NCBI GenBank assembly: GCA_021199375.1
Contig: JAJQIB010000027.1
Span: 1-64,000 of the forward strand
Length of the DNA: 64,000 bases
From: Ruminococcus sp.
GTDB lineage: Bacteria; Bacillota; Clostridia; Oscillospirales; Ruminococcaceae
Direction: 5' to 3'
In this document: positions 27,010 to 34,534 of the stretch, piece by piece
Layout of the letters: the number at the start of each line of letters is the position of its first letter
Position numbering within the stretch: position 1 is the stretch's first letter
Made by a program: the position numbers and the translations under genes
Notes under the pieces: model-generated
The model's database searches: none
What the model saw: the letters and a program-made list of their open reading frames with translations, nothing else
What the model was told of the DNA's origin: nothing

Positions 27010-27115
27010 GGAGGCAAAGAGTGCATTGGATTTAGTAGTGCGCACCAATACTAAAATATCCGATGTGCTAAGCCTCCACTGTGAAAAGTATCGCTCGGTT
27101 TGTAAAAGAACCGAG
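27010..27115 (+). promoter_or_regulatory. Structured 5' leader of the lipoprotein/zinc-ribbon operon
   Basis: Right at the predicted RNA start, GGAGGC (27010-27015) pairs with GCCTCC (27072-27077). Inside, GGA-TTTAGTA pairs with TACTAAA-TCC around a loop containing GTGCGCAC (27038-27045). A second hairpin CTCGGTT/AACCGAG lies at 27094-27115 and has no T-run. It matches no riboswitch that I know. The same GTGCGCAC lies just downstream of the second promoter of this cluster (30593-30600). Confidence 0.5.
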
Positions 27116-27143
27116 TGTTAAATAAAACTATGGGAGGATCTAT

Positions 27144-27719
27144 ATGAAAAGAAGATTTTTAGCTGGGCTATTAGCAATGACTATGGCGATTAGCATGGCT
27201 TCTTGTGGCAGTGAGGATGTGTCAGATAGTGAGTTAGCTTCCTCGAGTGAAGCTGAAAGTGTTGAGGCGGAAACTAAAGAGACTGTATCTACAGAAGAGG
27301 AAGCTACTACGACTGAAGAGCAAACAACTACAACTACAGAAGCTACAACGACAACAACTACCGAGGTCACAACAACTACTACTGAAGTCACAACAACTAC
27401 TACAACCGAGACAACAACTACTACAGCAGCTGAAACTACAACGCAAAGAAGTGGAATGAGTTCTGAGTTTAAAGCGGCAATGGACAGTTATGAGGCTTTC
27501 TTTGATGAATATATTGCATTCATGCAAAAGTATTCACAGGCAGGAGCCGATGACTTACTAGGCATGATGAGCGATTATACCGACTATTTACAAAAATATA
27601 CTGATACCATGAATAAGATTGATGCGATTGATGAGGATGAGCTTACAGATGAGGAGCTTGCATATTATCTTGAGGTCACAGCTAGAATTGAGCAAAAGCT
27701 TCTAGAAGCAGCGCTGTAA
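27144..27719 (+). CDS. Lipoprotein with threonine-rich linker
   Basis: The 191-residue product has a signal peptide with lipobox SMASC (cysteine about residue 22). Residues 30-105 are a linker of repeated TTTTTE(V/A) units, built from a degenerate ACA/ACT-rich DNA repeat (27300-27445). The C-terminal 85 residues are alpha-helical: SYEAFFDEYIAFMQKY and an acidic segment near the end. I know similar short helical domains at the ends of clostridial lipoproteins, but no function. It has a consensus promoter and a GGAGG site, and is followed 47 bases later by zinc-ribbon membrane proteins. Confidence 0.88.
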   Translation: MKRRFLAGLLAMTMAISMASCGSEDVSDSELASSSEAESVEAETKETVSTEEEATTTEEQTTTTTEATTTTTTEVTTTTTEVTTTTTTETTTTTAAETTTQRSGMSSEFKAAMDSYEAFFDEYIAFMQKYSQAGADDLLGMMSDYTDYLQKYTDTMNKIDAIDEDELTDEELAYYLEVTARIEQKLLEAAL

Positions 27720-27766
27720 AAAGGCGCATTACATGATATTACATAAGAAATTTAGGAGGAACGAAT

Positions 27767-28624
27767 ATGGAAAACGAACAAAGCAAAGTATTAAATGAGC
27801 AGACAGAAAAAGAGTTTTGTGTGAAGTGCGGTTTTCAGCTTCCGCAGGACTGCGATTTTTGCCCTAAATGCGGTACACCAAAAGGTAATGCGGCAGAAGG
27901 ACAGTCAGGAGAAAAGAAAAAGAGCAAAAAGTGGATTGTTATTCTTATCATTGTAATTATTGTGGTAGCTGCTTTAGCAGTGGGTGCTTATTTTCTGTTC
28001 TTTAATGATAAGGATGAAGAAGACGCTGATAGCTCATTTACATCAGAACAGCCATTTGAACAGTTTGAAATTGCTAATAGCAATGCAAAAGCAGCATACA
28101 ACGCAGTCGCAGAATATATTGCAGACGAGCTAACAATGGGCAAAAGAGAGTCAGATACACTTGAAGAAATCGTTGGTTCACACGAAGTTAAAGATGGCGA
28201 GGATGGCACTTTCGAACATAAAATTTATGAAAATCTCGGCGATATTGGTGGTGAGATAGACGTAATTTATCCAGTGACAATAAATGACAGGGAAACTTTT
28301 GCTGTTCAGTGGAGCAGTACATCAGAATCAGTTGCGATCGGTCAATATCCAAATAGTGTGTCTGAAGTAGCATCTGATGGTAGTTATTTGTTAATTGATT
28401 CAAATCCAAATGATGAGGAAGATGAAAACGACTATCTAGCATGGGAAACAATTACTCAAGTCAATGAGGGTTTCGGTTTGCCGGATTCACTAGAAGCGGA
28501 AATGAAATCAACTACAGTTTTAGACGGCAAACAAACTGAGGAATTTTCGGACGCCGGAGTTACTGTCACTTGGTCGTTTAGTAGTTACACAGGCTTAGAG
28601 GTTATGTACAAGCTTATGAGCTAA
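27767..28624 (+). CDS. Zinc-ribbon membrane protein with extracytoplasmic domain
   Basis: An N-terminal zinc ribbon (CVKCG at about residue 22 and CPKCG 17 residues on) is followed by a lysine-rich stretch and one transmembrane segment (about residues 55-82). About 185 residues then face outside. That domain begins NAKAAYNAVAEYIADE, reminiscent of the helix of pilin-like proteins, but has no prepilin cleavage site. With this topology the zinc ribbon is cytoplasmic. It is the second gene of the cluster and is 17 bases from the next zinc-ribbon gene. Function unknown. Confidence 0.85.
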   Translation: MENEQSKVLNEQTEKEFCVKCGFQLPQDCDFCPKCGTPKGNAAEGQSGEKKKSKKWIVILIIVIIVVAALAVGAYFLFFNDKDEEDADSSFTSEQPFEQFEIANSNAKAAYNAVAEYIADELTMGKRESDTLEEIVGSHEVKDGEDGTFEHKIYENLGDIGGEIDVIYPVTINDRETFAVQWSSTSESVAIGQYPNSVSEVASDGSYLLIDSNPNDEEDENDYLAWETITQVNEGFGLPDSLEAEMKSTTVLDGKQTEEFSDAGVTVTWSFSSYTGLEVMYKLMS

Positions 28625-28641
28625 TTAGGAACTTGAAATTT

Positions 28642-29730
28642 ATGGAAAACGAGACGCTAGAGAATAAAGAAAAGTATATTTGCCCGAAATGCTTAAGAGA
28701 ATTTGATGAAAAGTATGTTTTTTGTCCCAAATGCGGCATTCCTATGAATGCTAAGACGAGTGATTTTTGCCCTAAATGCGGAGCGATTATTGGTGAGGAC
28801 GACAGCTTTTGCATGAAATGCGGCACACCTAGAAGCAAGCCGAAGGCTATAAAAAGTGAGGAAAAGCCTAAACCAAGCATCGAGGCTGAGTCCGAAAAGC
28901 AGCTAGAGCCTCAAGCTTCGCCTGAGCCAGTAAGGCAACCCGAACCAGTAATACCGCCTGAGGTTAAAAATGAGCCGGAGATTAAAGCTATAGAAAATGC
29001 GACCCCTGATTTAGATTCTATCAAGCGGGAAATGGAAGAGCTTATGTCTAAAGCGAGCAAGGCTAACCGACCTAAGAGAAGCAAGGCTCCAATTGTAATT
29101 TGCATAATACTAGTGCTAATATTGGCGCTAATAATTGCACTCGGCTTGATAGTTTACATTACAAGTCAAAACGCTAGTGTGTCTATAGCTAAGGATTCAA
29201 TCACGGTTAATGCAAATGACAATAATTTAACTAAAATCAGCTGCACCGTATCTCCGTCTACCGCACTTTTAACTAACGTAGAATGGAGCTCGTCAGATGA
29301 AAGCATAGCAATTGTTGATAGCGATGGAACGATTAGACCCATGAATCCCGGCAAGTGTACCATAACTGCAAAAAGTGAAAAAAGCTCAGATACAGTTGAG
29401 GTTGTGGTAAATAAAGAAGCGGATTTAAAGAGCCTGTATAATAAGTATTTTGAGGAAACGATCTTTGCAACGGCAAATGATAGCTATACCAATGTGACGA
29501 TTCAGGCAAAGAACAGACAAAGCAGCTTTGCAAATCTTATTATCAGAATAGGAAGAATGAATGATGAAATAGGAATTCCTGACGAGTATTTTGATGTCTT
29601 TTACAAATACATAATGGAGGACATAAGCGAGCCTTCAGATACAGTTGAGTTTACCTTTGAATATGCAGGTATTAAGGTTTCGTATTATTCCAGCAGCTCG
29701 GAAATTTATGTTTGCTATGAAAAAATTTAA
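28642..29730 (+). CDS. Double zinc-ribbon membrane protein with Ig-like (BIG2) domain
   Basis: Four CxxC pairs near the N-terminus (CPKCL/CPKCG and CPKCG/CMKCG, residues about 12-60) form two zinc ribbons. A Pro/Glu-rich linker follows (about 65-115), then one transmembrane segment (about 145-170). An outside part contains a BIG2-type immunoglobulin-like domain: VSPSTALLTNVEWSSSDESI and GTIRPMNPGKCTITA. A 110-residue C-terminal domain remains unassigned. The ATG at 28642 is preferred over the TTG at 28633 because AGGA is too close to the latter. Adhesion or envelope sensing is possible; the role is unknown. Confidence 0.86.
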   Translation: MENETLENKEKYICPKCLREFDEKYVFCPKCGIPMNAKTSDFCPKCGAIIGEDDSFCMKCGTPRSKPKAIKSEEKPKPSIEAESEKQLEPQASPEPVRQPEPVIPPEVKNEPEIKAIENATPDLDSIKREMEELMSKASKANRPKRSKAPIVICIILVLILALIIALGLIVYITSQNASVSIAKDSITVNANDNNLTKISCTVSPSTALLTNVEWSSSDESIAIVDSDGTIRPMNPGKCTITAKSEKSSDTVEVVVNKEADLKSLYNKYFEETIFATANDSYTNVTIQAKNRQSSFANLIIRIGRMNDEIGIPDEYFDVFYKYIMEDISEPSDTVEFTFEYAGIKVSYYSSSSEIYVCYEKI

Positions 29731-29753
29731 GGATTGAAAGGTGGTAAAACTTA

Positions 29754-30377
29754 ATGTTTTGTAGAAAATGCGGAAATGAGCTTCCTGATACGGCTGAATT
29801 CTGCGGAAAGTGCGGAGCTAAGGTTAATGAAGAGGTTAAGCCTAAGGACAACATGAGTATAATGCTAATATCACTTATTTTGATTGTTTTGGGACTGATC
29901 TCTCCGTTTTTGCCGCTTATAAATATTAGCAGCCATTTATCCGCCATAATGACCTTTGCGGGATATGATAATAAGGGATTTAGCATAATTAGAGCATTAT
30001 TCGATTCGCCTGTTAATGATTCAGTAGATATTGTGATCATAGCAATCTACATGTTTTTCTATTTTTTAGGAATAGTTAGTGGAATAGTTTGTATCATTTT
30101 AGCTCTGCAAAAAGCTTTAAAAAAAGAAGGTGAAAAAACCGTATTTAGATTTTGGGAGCTAAGCTTGTCATCAAGCCTGACAATCTTTATAGCAAACCTC
30201 GTAATTGCTGCTTCTTTTTCAACAATAAGGCTAGTAATCTACAATAACGAAATACAAGTTTACGAGGTAGACCCACTGCTTTATGCTTTTGAGGCTCTCG
30301 CTCTAGTGAATTATGTTATTGCACATGTGCCATTTAGCAGGCTCAAAAAAGCTGCTAAGGAAAAGAAAAACAGCTAA
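29754..30377 (+). CDS. Zinc-ribbon multi-pass membrane protein
   Basis: An N-terminal zinc ribbon (CRKCG and CGKCG within the first 25 residues) is followed by about four hydrophobic segments (roughly residues 35-55, 95-120, 140-162 and 170-190) and a lysine-rich end. It is 207 residues. Nothing suggests enzymatic activity. It ends the first transcription block of the cluster: after it come a weak hairpin GGCAATG/CATTGCC (30434-30464) and a new promoter. Confidence 0.85.
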   Translation: MFCRKCGNELPDTAEFCGKCGAKVNEEVKPKDNMSIMLISLILIVLGLISPFLPLINISSHLSAIMTFAGYDNKGFSIIRALFDSPVNDSVDIVIIAIYMFFYFLGIVSGIVCIILALQKALKKEGEKTVFRFWELSLSSSLTIFIANLVIAASFSTIRLVIYNNEIQVYEVDPLLYAFEALALVNYVIAHVPFSRLKKAAKEKKNS

Positions 30378-30490
30378 AGCGAAAACCCGGTATAAGCCAT
30401 GCGGAGCTTGTACTCCATAAGTTTAAAAATTCGGGCAATGTCATAATCCCCTTTTGGCATTGCCTTAAGTTTAAAATCAGCAATTATTTT

Positions 30491-30504
30491 CGCAATATAT
30501 TGCG
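30491..30504. promoter_or_regulatory. Perfect 14-bp palindrome, candidate operator
   Basis: CGCAATATATTGCG is its own reverse complement. It lies 28 bases upstream of the -35 box of the promoter driving the XRE regulator, a place where such regulators often bind. No experimental or comparative support. Confidence 0.4.
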
Positions 30505-30532
30505 CAATTTATCAAGTTTGTAAGCATAAGCA

Positions 30533-30561
30533 TTGACATTTTAGCTTTTATAGTGTATAAT
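30533..30561 (+). promoter_or_regulatory. Consensus sigma-A promoter of the XRE/SPFH operon
   Basis: TTGACA and TATAAT are separated by 17 bases; the bases ATAGTG before TATAAT are identical to those in the promoter at 26975. The RNA start is near 30568, giving a leader of about 34 bases. Confidence 0.9.
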
Positions 30562-30601
30562 GATTATGAAGTTATTGATGCTTTAGCTTGAGGTGCGCAC
30601 T

Positions 30602-30814
30602 ATGAAAATAAGCTATAAAAAGCTATGGATACTTCTTATTGAAAAGGAAATTTCCCCCGCAAACCTTAGAAAAGATTTAAATATTGCTACGGGAACGATG
30701 ACAAAGCTGCGAAAAAATGAGGAGGTGGCTTTGTCTGTCCTGCTGCGTATATGCGAATATCTGGATTGCAATATAGGGGATATTTGCGATGCAATTAAGG
30801 TAGATAGGGAGTAG
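30602..30814 (+). CDS. Small XRE-family transcriptional regulator
   Basis: The 70-residue protein is a single helix-turn-helix of the Cro/C1 type. The order is NLRKDLNIATGTMTKLRKNE (turn and recognition helix), then ALSVLLRICEYLDCNIGDIC, as in stand-alone YozG/YheG-like regulators. The start is ATG at 30602 with GAGG eight bases upstream; an in-frame GTG nine bases earlier overlaps that site. It is the first gene of the second transcription unit of the zinc-ribbon/SPFH cluster and probably regulates itself and perhaps both promoters. The target is not proven. Confidence 0.9.
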   Translation: MKISYKKLWILLIEKEISPANLRKDLNIATGTMTKLRKNEEVALSVLLRICEYLDCNIGDICDAIKVDRE

Positions 30815-30862
30815 TATAGCTATAAGATTTAAAATTACGTTAAAGACAGGAGGGGTGTAACT

Positions 30863-31609
30863 ATGCCCTTTTGCGGTGAATGCGGGTATAAAATGAAGGA
30901 AGGCGCAAAGTTTTGTACGAGATGCGGTTCAAAGGTTAAGCAGATAAACGCTCAGAGCAGTGTAATATGTCCAAGCTGTGGCGATGCACTTATTCCAGGC
31001 AAGAAATTTTGTGCTAACTGTGGATGGTCGCAGGATGGACTTCAAGAAAATCAGAATAAACATACCAAAAGAGAAGTGGTTTTTGAGGGAGATATTCACA
31101 AATGCCCTAACTGCGGTGAGATAGTAACTGCTTTTTCTGCATTTTGCACAACCTGTGGGTATGAAATCCGAAATGGTACATCATCTAGTAGTGTAAAAGA
31201 ATTTGCGTTAAGAATTTCGCAAATTCCGAATACTTCAAATATAACGGCAAAGGCGGATTTTGTAAGTAATTATCCTGTGCCAAATACAAGAGAAGACCTG
31301 ATGGAATTTATGTTGCTAATCAAAAGCCATGTGAATGATAAATCTGATTTAGATTTCGATATTGTAATGCTAAAAGCTTGGAAAAGTAAGCTAGAACAGA
31401 TTTACGAAAAAGCTAAGATTTGCATGAAAGACGATGCACGTTTTGACGAAATAAATAAAAACTATTTAGAAACAAAAAAGCTAATAAAAAGAAAACTGAA
31501 CAGAAAACTGAGAAGAGATTGGTGTCTAAAACACTGTGTCTTTCTAGTAGGGTTTTGGGGTACGGTGATTTTAATTGTGATATGCTTTGCTATTATGTTA
31601 AATGCTTAG
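30863..31609 (+). CDS. Triple zinc-ribbon, C-terminally anchored membrane protein
   Basis: Three zinc ribbons lie in tandem within the first 105 residues (CGECG/CTRCG, CPSCG/CANCG, CPNCG/CTTCG). A charged helical region of about 115 residues follows, and one transmembrane segment sits near the C-terminus (about 225-245). The soluble part is therefore cytoplasmic. It recalls the zinc-ribbon partners of SPFH proteins such as Bacillus YdjG, but the correspondence is only by domain type. It is co-directional with the XRE gene 48 bases upstream and the SPFH gene 62 bases downstream. Confidence 0.86.
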   Translation: MPFCGECGYKMKEGAKFCTRCGSKVKQINAQSSVICPSCGDALIPGKKFCANCGWSQDGLQENQNKHTKREVVFEGDIHKCPNCGEIVTAFSAFCTTCGYEIRNGTSSSSVKEFALRISQIPNTSNITAKADFVSNYPVPNTREDLMEFMLLIKSHVNDKSDLDFDIVMLKAWKSKLEQIYEKAKICMKDDARFDEINKNYLETKKLIKRKLNRKLRRDWCLKHCVFLVGFWGTVILIVICFAIMLNA

Positions 31610-31671
31610 TTACTTGTTATATGTACCAATGAATATATGTACAATTGAATTGTAAGTTTCGGGTGAGAATT

Positions 31672-33033
31672 ATGTCGATATTTGATAAAACAAACAAAAA
31701 AGGCGGATTTATGGACGAAATTCGCTGTGACGAGCCTTCATATCTTATATGGAGATGGCATCCGTCAGGTGTGCGAGTAGGCACGTCAAATCGTGAGAAT
31801 GCTATTCGCTGGGGTTCTTCCCTTAGGGTTAAGGATGGCGAAACTGCTGTATTTGTATACAATCAGAAAAACGGCAAGATGCAGGACTTTATCGAAGGAC
31901 CCTTTGACGGTATACTAAAAACCAATAATTTGCCGATACTTGCAAGCATAGTAGGTCTTGCGTATGAGGGCGGCACGCCATTTCAGGCGGAGGTTTACTT
32001 TATAAACACAGCACAGATAATCCAGACGAAATTTGCCGTGCCCTATTTCGATGTGTTCGACCCTCGTCTTGACGACTTTGGCGTTCCTGTGGCGGTAAGA
32101 GGTACGCTTAGCTTTAAAATCAGCGATTACAGGCAGTTTATAAAGCTTCACAGGCTAAATGATTTTAGCCTGCAGGAGTTTCAAAATGAGGTAGCTCATG
32201 CTGTTAGCCGCTATGTTAAGGACGTTGTTGCAAACGCTCCCGCACAAAACGATATTCCTCTTGTACAGATTGAGAGCAAGATTGCTCAGATGAATGATGT
32301 AATCGAGCTATATTTAAAGGATAGGCTTGAGGAGGGCTTTGGCGTAACCGTGTCGGGTGTGGATATTGGTGCGATAGACGTTGACAAATCGAGCGATGAG
32401 TATAGACAGCTTATGGCGGTCACAAAGGAGCGCAGCTCGGCAACAATAAGGGCTCAAACTGCCGCAGATATAAAGAATATACACGATAAGCAGCGCATAG
32501 AGGCTGAAAATTACGAGCAAACGCTTCGCTATCAGCGTGAGGAAGCACAGTATGCACAGCACAAGGCAACGCAGTCTGCAAATCTTGGAGCATTTCAAAC
32601 CGAGAAGCAAGCCGAGGTTGGTATTGCAGGCGCTCAGGCGCTTGGACATATGGGTGAAAATGGAGCTGACAGCATAAATCTATCGTCAGGCGGTGGTGAC
32701 GGAATCAACATGGCAGGACTTATGGCAAGTATGGCGGTAGGCGGCGCAGTAGGTCAAAATATAGCTGGCACTATGAACAGCATGATGAGTGGTGCAAATC
32801 CCACGAATATTCAGCAGACGCCTCCTCCTATTCCGATAGTGGCTTATCACGTTGCGGTAAATGGTCAGCCTACAGGTCCGTTTGACCTAGCAACACTTAC
32901 TCAGATGGCGGCACAAGGAACGCTAACCAGGCAGAGTCTTGTATGGAAATCGGGAATGGCTAGCTGGCAGAGTGCTGAAACGGTTGATGAGTTAAGGGCG
33001 CTTTTTGGCGAGGAGATGCCACCGATAAAGTAA
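31672..33033 (+). CDS. SPFH/band 7 domain protein with C-terminal GYF_2 domain (YdjI-like)
   Basis: The N-terminal half (about residues 30-270) is an SPFH domain of the YdjI/'virion core protein-like' subgroup: IRWGSSLRVKDGETAVFV, GGTPFQAEVYFINTAQ and GTLSFKISDYRQFI. A charged coiled-coil (RIEAENYEQTLRYQREEA), a glycine/methionine-rich region and a C-terminal GYF_2-type domain (YHVAVNGQPTGPFDLATL and SLVWKSGMASWQ) follow. In Bacillus, YdjI recruits the PspA homologue YdjF to membranes with YdjG and YdjH. The ATG at 31672 is preferred over a TTG at 31645, as GGGTGAG lies upstream. No PspA homologue is in the window. Confidence 0.9.
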   Translation: MSIFDKTNKKGGFMDEIRCDEPSYLIWRWHPSGVRVGTSNRENAIRWGSSLRVKDGETAVFVYNQKNGKMQDFIEGPFDGILKTNNLPILASIVGLAYEGGTPFQAEVYFINTAQIIQTKFAVPYFDVFDPRLDDFGVPVAVRGTLSFKISDYRQFIKLHRLNDFSLQEFQNEVAHAVSRYVKDVVANAPAQNDIPLVQIESKIAQMNDVIELYLKDRLEEGFGVTVSGVDIGAIDVDKSSDEYRQLMAVTKERSSATIRAQTAADIKNIHDKQRIEAENYEQTLRYQREEAQYAQHKATQSANLGAFQTEKQAEVGIAGAQALGHMGENGADSINLSSGGGDGINMAGLMASMAVGGAVGQNIAGTMNSMMSGANPTNIQQTPPPIPIVAYHVAVNGQPTGPFDLATLTQMAAQGTLTRQSLVWKSGMASWQSAETVDELRALFGEEMPPIK

Positions 33034-33052
33034 ATTCAAGTGGTGAGTTTGT

Positions 33053-34456
33053 ATGAAAAGATGTCCGATATGTGGAAAAACATATCCCGATAAGCTAAGG
33101 TTCTGCACCAGATGTGGTACTTCTCTTGAAGCTGTGGAGCAATCACAAGAAGTTCCTAAGCAAAATGCTAATGATTTAAATCAAGCTGAAAATGTAAATC
33201 TAGGTTCAAACAATCGTGAATTTTACGAAAAAAAGACGGTTTCAAAGCGGCTTTCAAAGCTTTGGGGCAAACTGAGTCTATTTTCAAAGATTTTTGCAAT
33301 AATATGCGTGATTTTCGTTATATTGTTTTTTGTAGCACTAATACTAAACAAGGCGTCAGCTTGCGTTATAATAGTTTTAGCAATTGTACTAGCTGTTGTC
33401 TCGCTTTTGATGCACAAAGGGGTAATTAGATTAAAAAAAGCGTGGATAAGCGGTGTGGCACTTGGCTTAGCCGTCCTTTTGATTTTGCCGTATGCTAAAG
33501 CTTTAAGCATTTATACAAAGGGCGCCGAAAGGTTTGAATGGGACGACATAAAGCTCTATCGTCTAATTCCCGAAACGGATTCTAATCTGGCTAATATTTC
33601 TGCAAATACAGAAAAGAGCCTTGATATGGACGTTTACAAGGTGAGCAATGGCGATTATTCTGATTATATAGAAGAGTGCGAGAGCTTTGGCTTTAGGTAT
33701 GAAACAGTTAAGAGCGAAAATTCATACGAAGCGTACAATAAGGATGGCTCGTCGCTTTCTTTGCATTATGATAATAAGAAAAAACTGTTAAGCATTGAAG
33801 TAAGCGTTGGCGAAGCCTTAGGCACGCTTGAATGGTCGGATAGCGAATATGCGTCACTGATTCCCATTCCGTCATCAGATGTTGGCAAAGTTACTCAGGA
33901 TAACGACAGCGGTTTTAAAGTGACAGTTGGTGATGTAACGATCGATGACTATGACGAATATGTAGATTTGTGCATAGAAAATGGCTTTGATGATGGAGCG
34001 GTGCGCGAGGATACCGAGTTTTCAGCAAGAAATTCTGCCGGTAACAGGCTTACAGTTGAGTACAAGGGCTATAAAACGATGTACATAGCGGTAACCCAGG
34101 TTGAATATGAGGTAAAGATAAAAGTCGATTGTCACGAAAATTACATGTTTAGCAAGTATGACGTTAAGATGTATCTTGATGGTGAGGATTTGGGAGAGAT
34201 AAAGCATGGCGCAAGCAAGGATGTCACGCTGTATCTGGCTTCTGGCGAATACACGCTAAAATTTGTCCAAAATGATGATACTGCTACAGAATATCTAAGC
34301 GATGGGGAGATAGTGATTAAAGTAACAAGGTCGCAAACCTTTGCCTACGAGATAAGGTGTACAAGCACCAGCATTGATGTTGAAAAGCTTGAAAGCAAAG
34401 AGGAGCAGGAATCTGAAGAGACAACAGCTGCTAAGAAAACTACTACCGAGTACTAA
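33053..34456 (+). CDS. Zinc-ribbon membrane protein with two repeated extracytoplasmic domains
   Basis: A zinc ribbon (CPICG and CTRCG, residues 4-23) precedes a polar linker and three transmembrane segments (about 80-100, 103-121 and 130-150). Two similar domains of about 85 residues follow: each has a LIP motif, a YSDYIEECESFGF or YDEYVDLCIENGF segment, and a Y-A-N or FSARN strand. These look like DUF6591 repeats (memory-based). A beta-rich domain follows (YDVKMYLDGEDLGEI) and a Glu/Thr-rich end. It closes the cluster, 19 bases after the SPFH gene, and is followed by a terminator. Confidence 0.86.
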   Translation: MKRCPICGKTYPDKLRFCTRCGTSLEAVEQSQEVPKQNANDLNQAENVNLGSNNREFYEKKTVSKRLSKLWGKLSLFSKIFAIICVIFVILFFVALILNKASACVIIVLAIVLAVVSLLMHKGVIRLKKAWISGVALGLAVLLILPYAKALSIYTKGAERFEWDDIKLYRLIPETDSNLANISANTEKSLDMDVYKVSNGDYSDYIEECESFGFRYETVKSENSYEAYNKDGSSLSLHYDNKKKLLSIEVSVGEALGTLEWSDSEYASLIPIPSSDVGKVTQDNDSGFKVTVGDVTIDDYDEYVDLCIENGFDDGAVREDTEFSARNSAGNRLTVEYKGYKTMYIAVTQVEYEVKIKVDCHENYMFSKYDVKMYLDGEDLGEIKHGASKDVTLYLASGEYTLKFVQNDDTATEYLSDGEIVIKVTRSQTFAYEIRCTSTSIDVEKLESKEEQESEETTAAKKTTTEY

Positions 34457-34475
34457 ACAAACACGCAAAATACTT

Positions 34476-34515
34476 TTCGGGACTACCCACAAAAAGGATA
34501 GTCCCGAATTCTTTT
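34476..34515 (+). terminator. Intrinsic terminator of the zinc-ribbon/SPFH cluster
   Basis: TTCGGGACTA pairs with TAGTCCCGAA (10 bp, 13-base loop), followed by TTCTTTT. It lies between convergent genes; on the minus strand the T-run is absent, so it serves mainly the plus-strand operon. Confidence 0.8.
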
Positions 34516-34534
34516 AATATTCACATTTGTTTAA

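Noticed and set aside
27300-27445. ACA/ACT-rich repeat as a possible CRISPR or microsatellite locus.
   Set aside because: It is in frame within the lipoprotein gene and simply encodes the Thr-rich linker; no spacers.
30434-30464. Hairpin GGCAATG/CATTGCC as a terminator.
   Set aside because: The stem is only seven pairs with a 17-base loop, and the following T content is low; left as weak at best.
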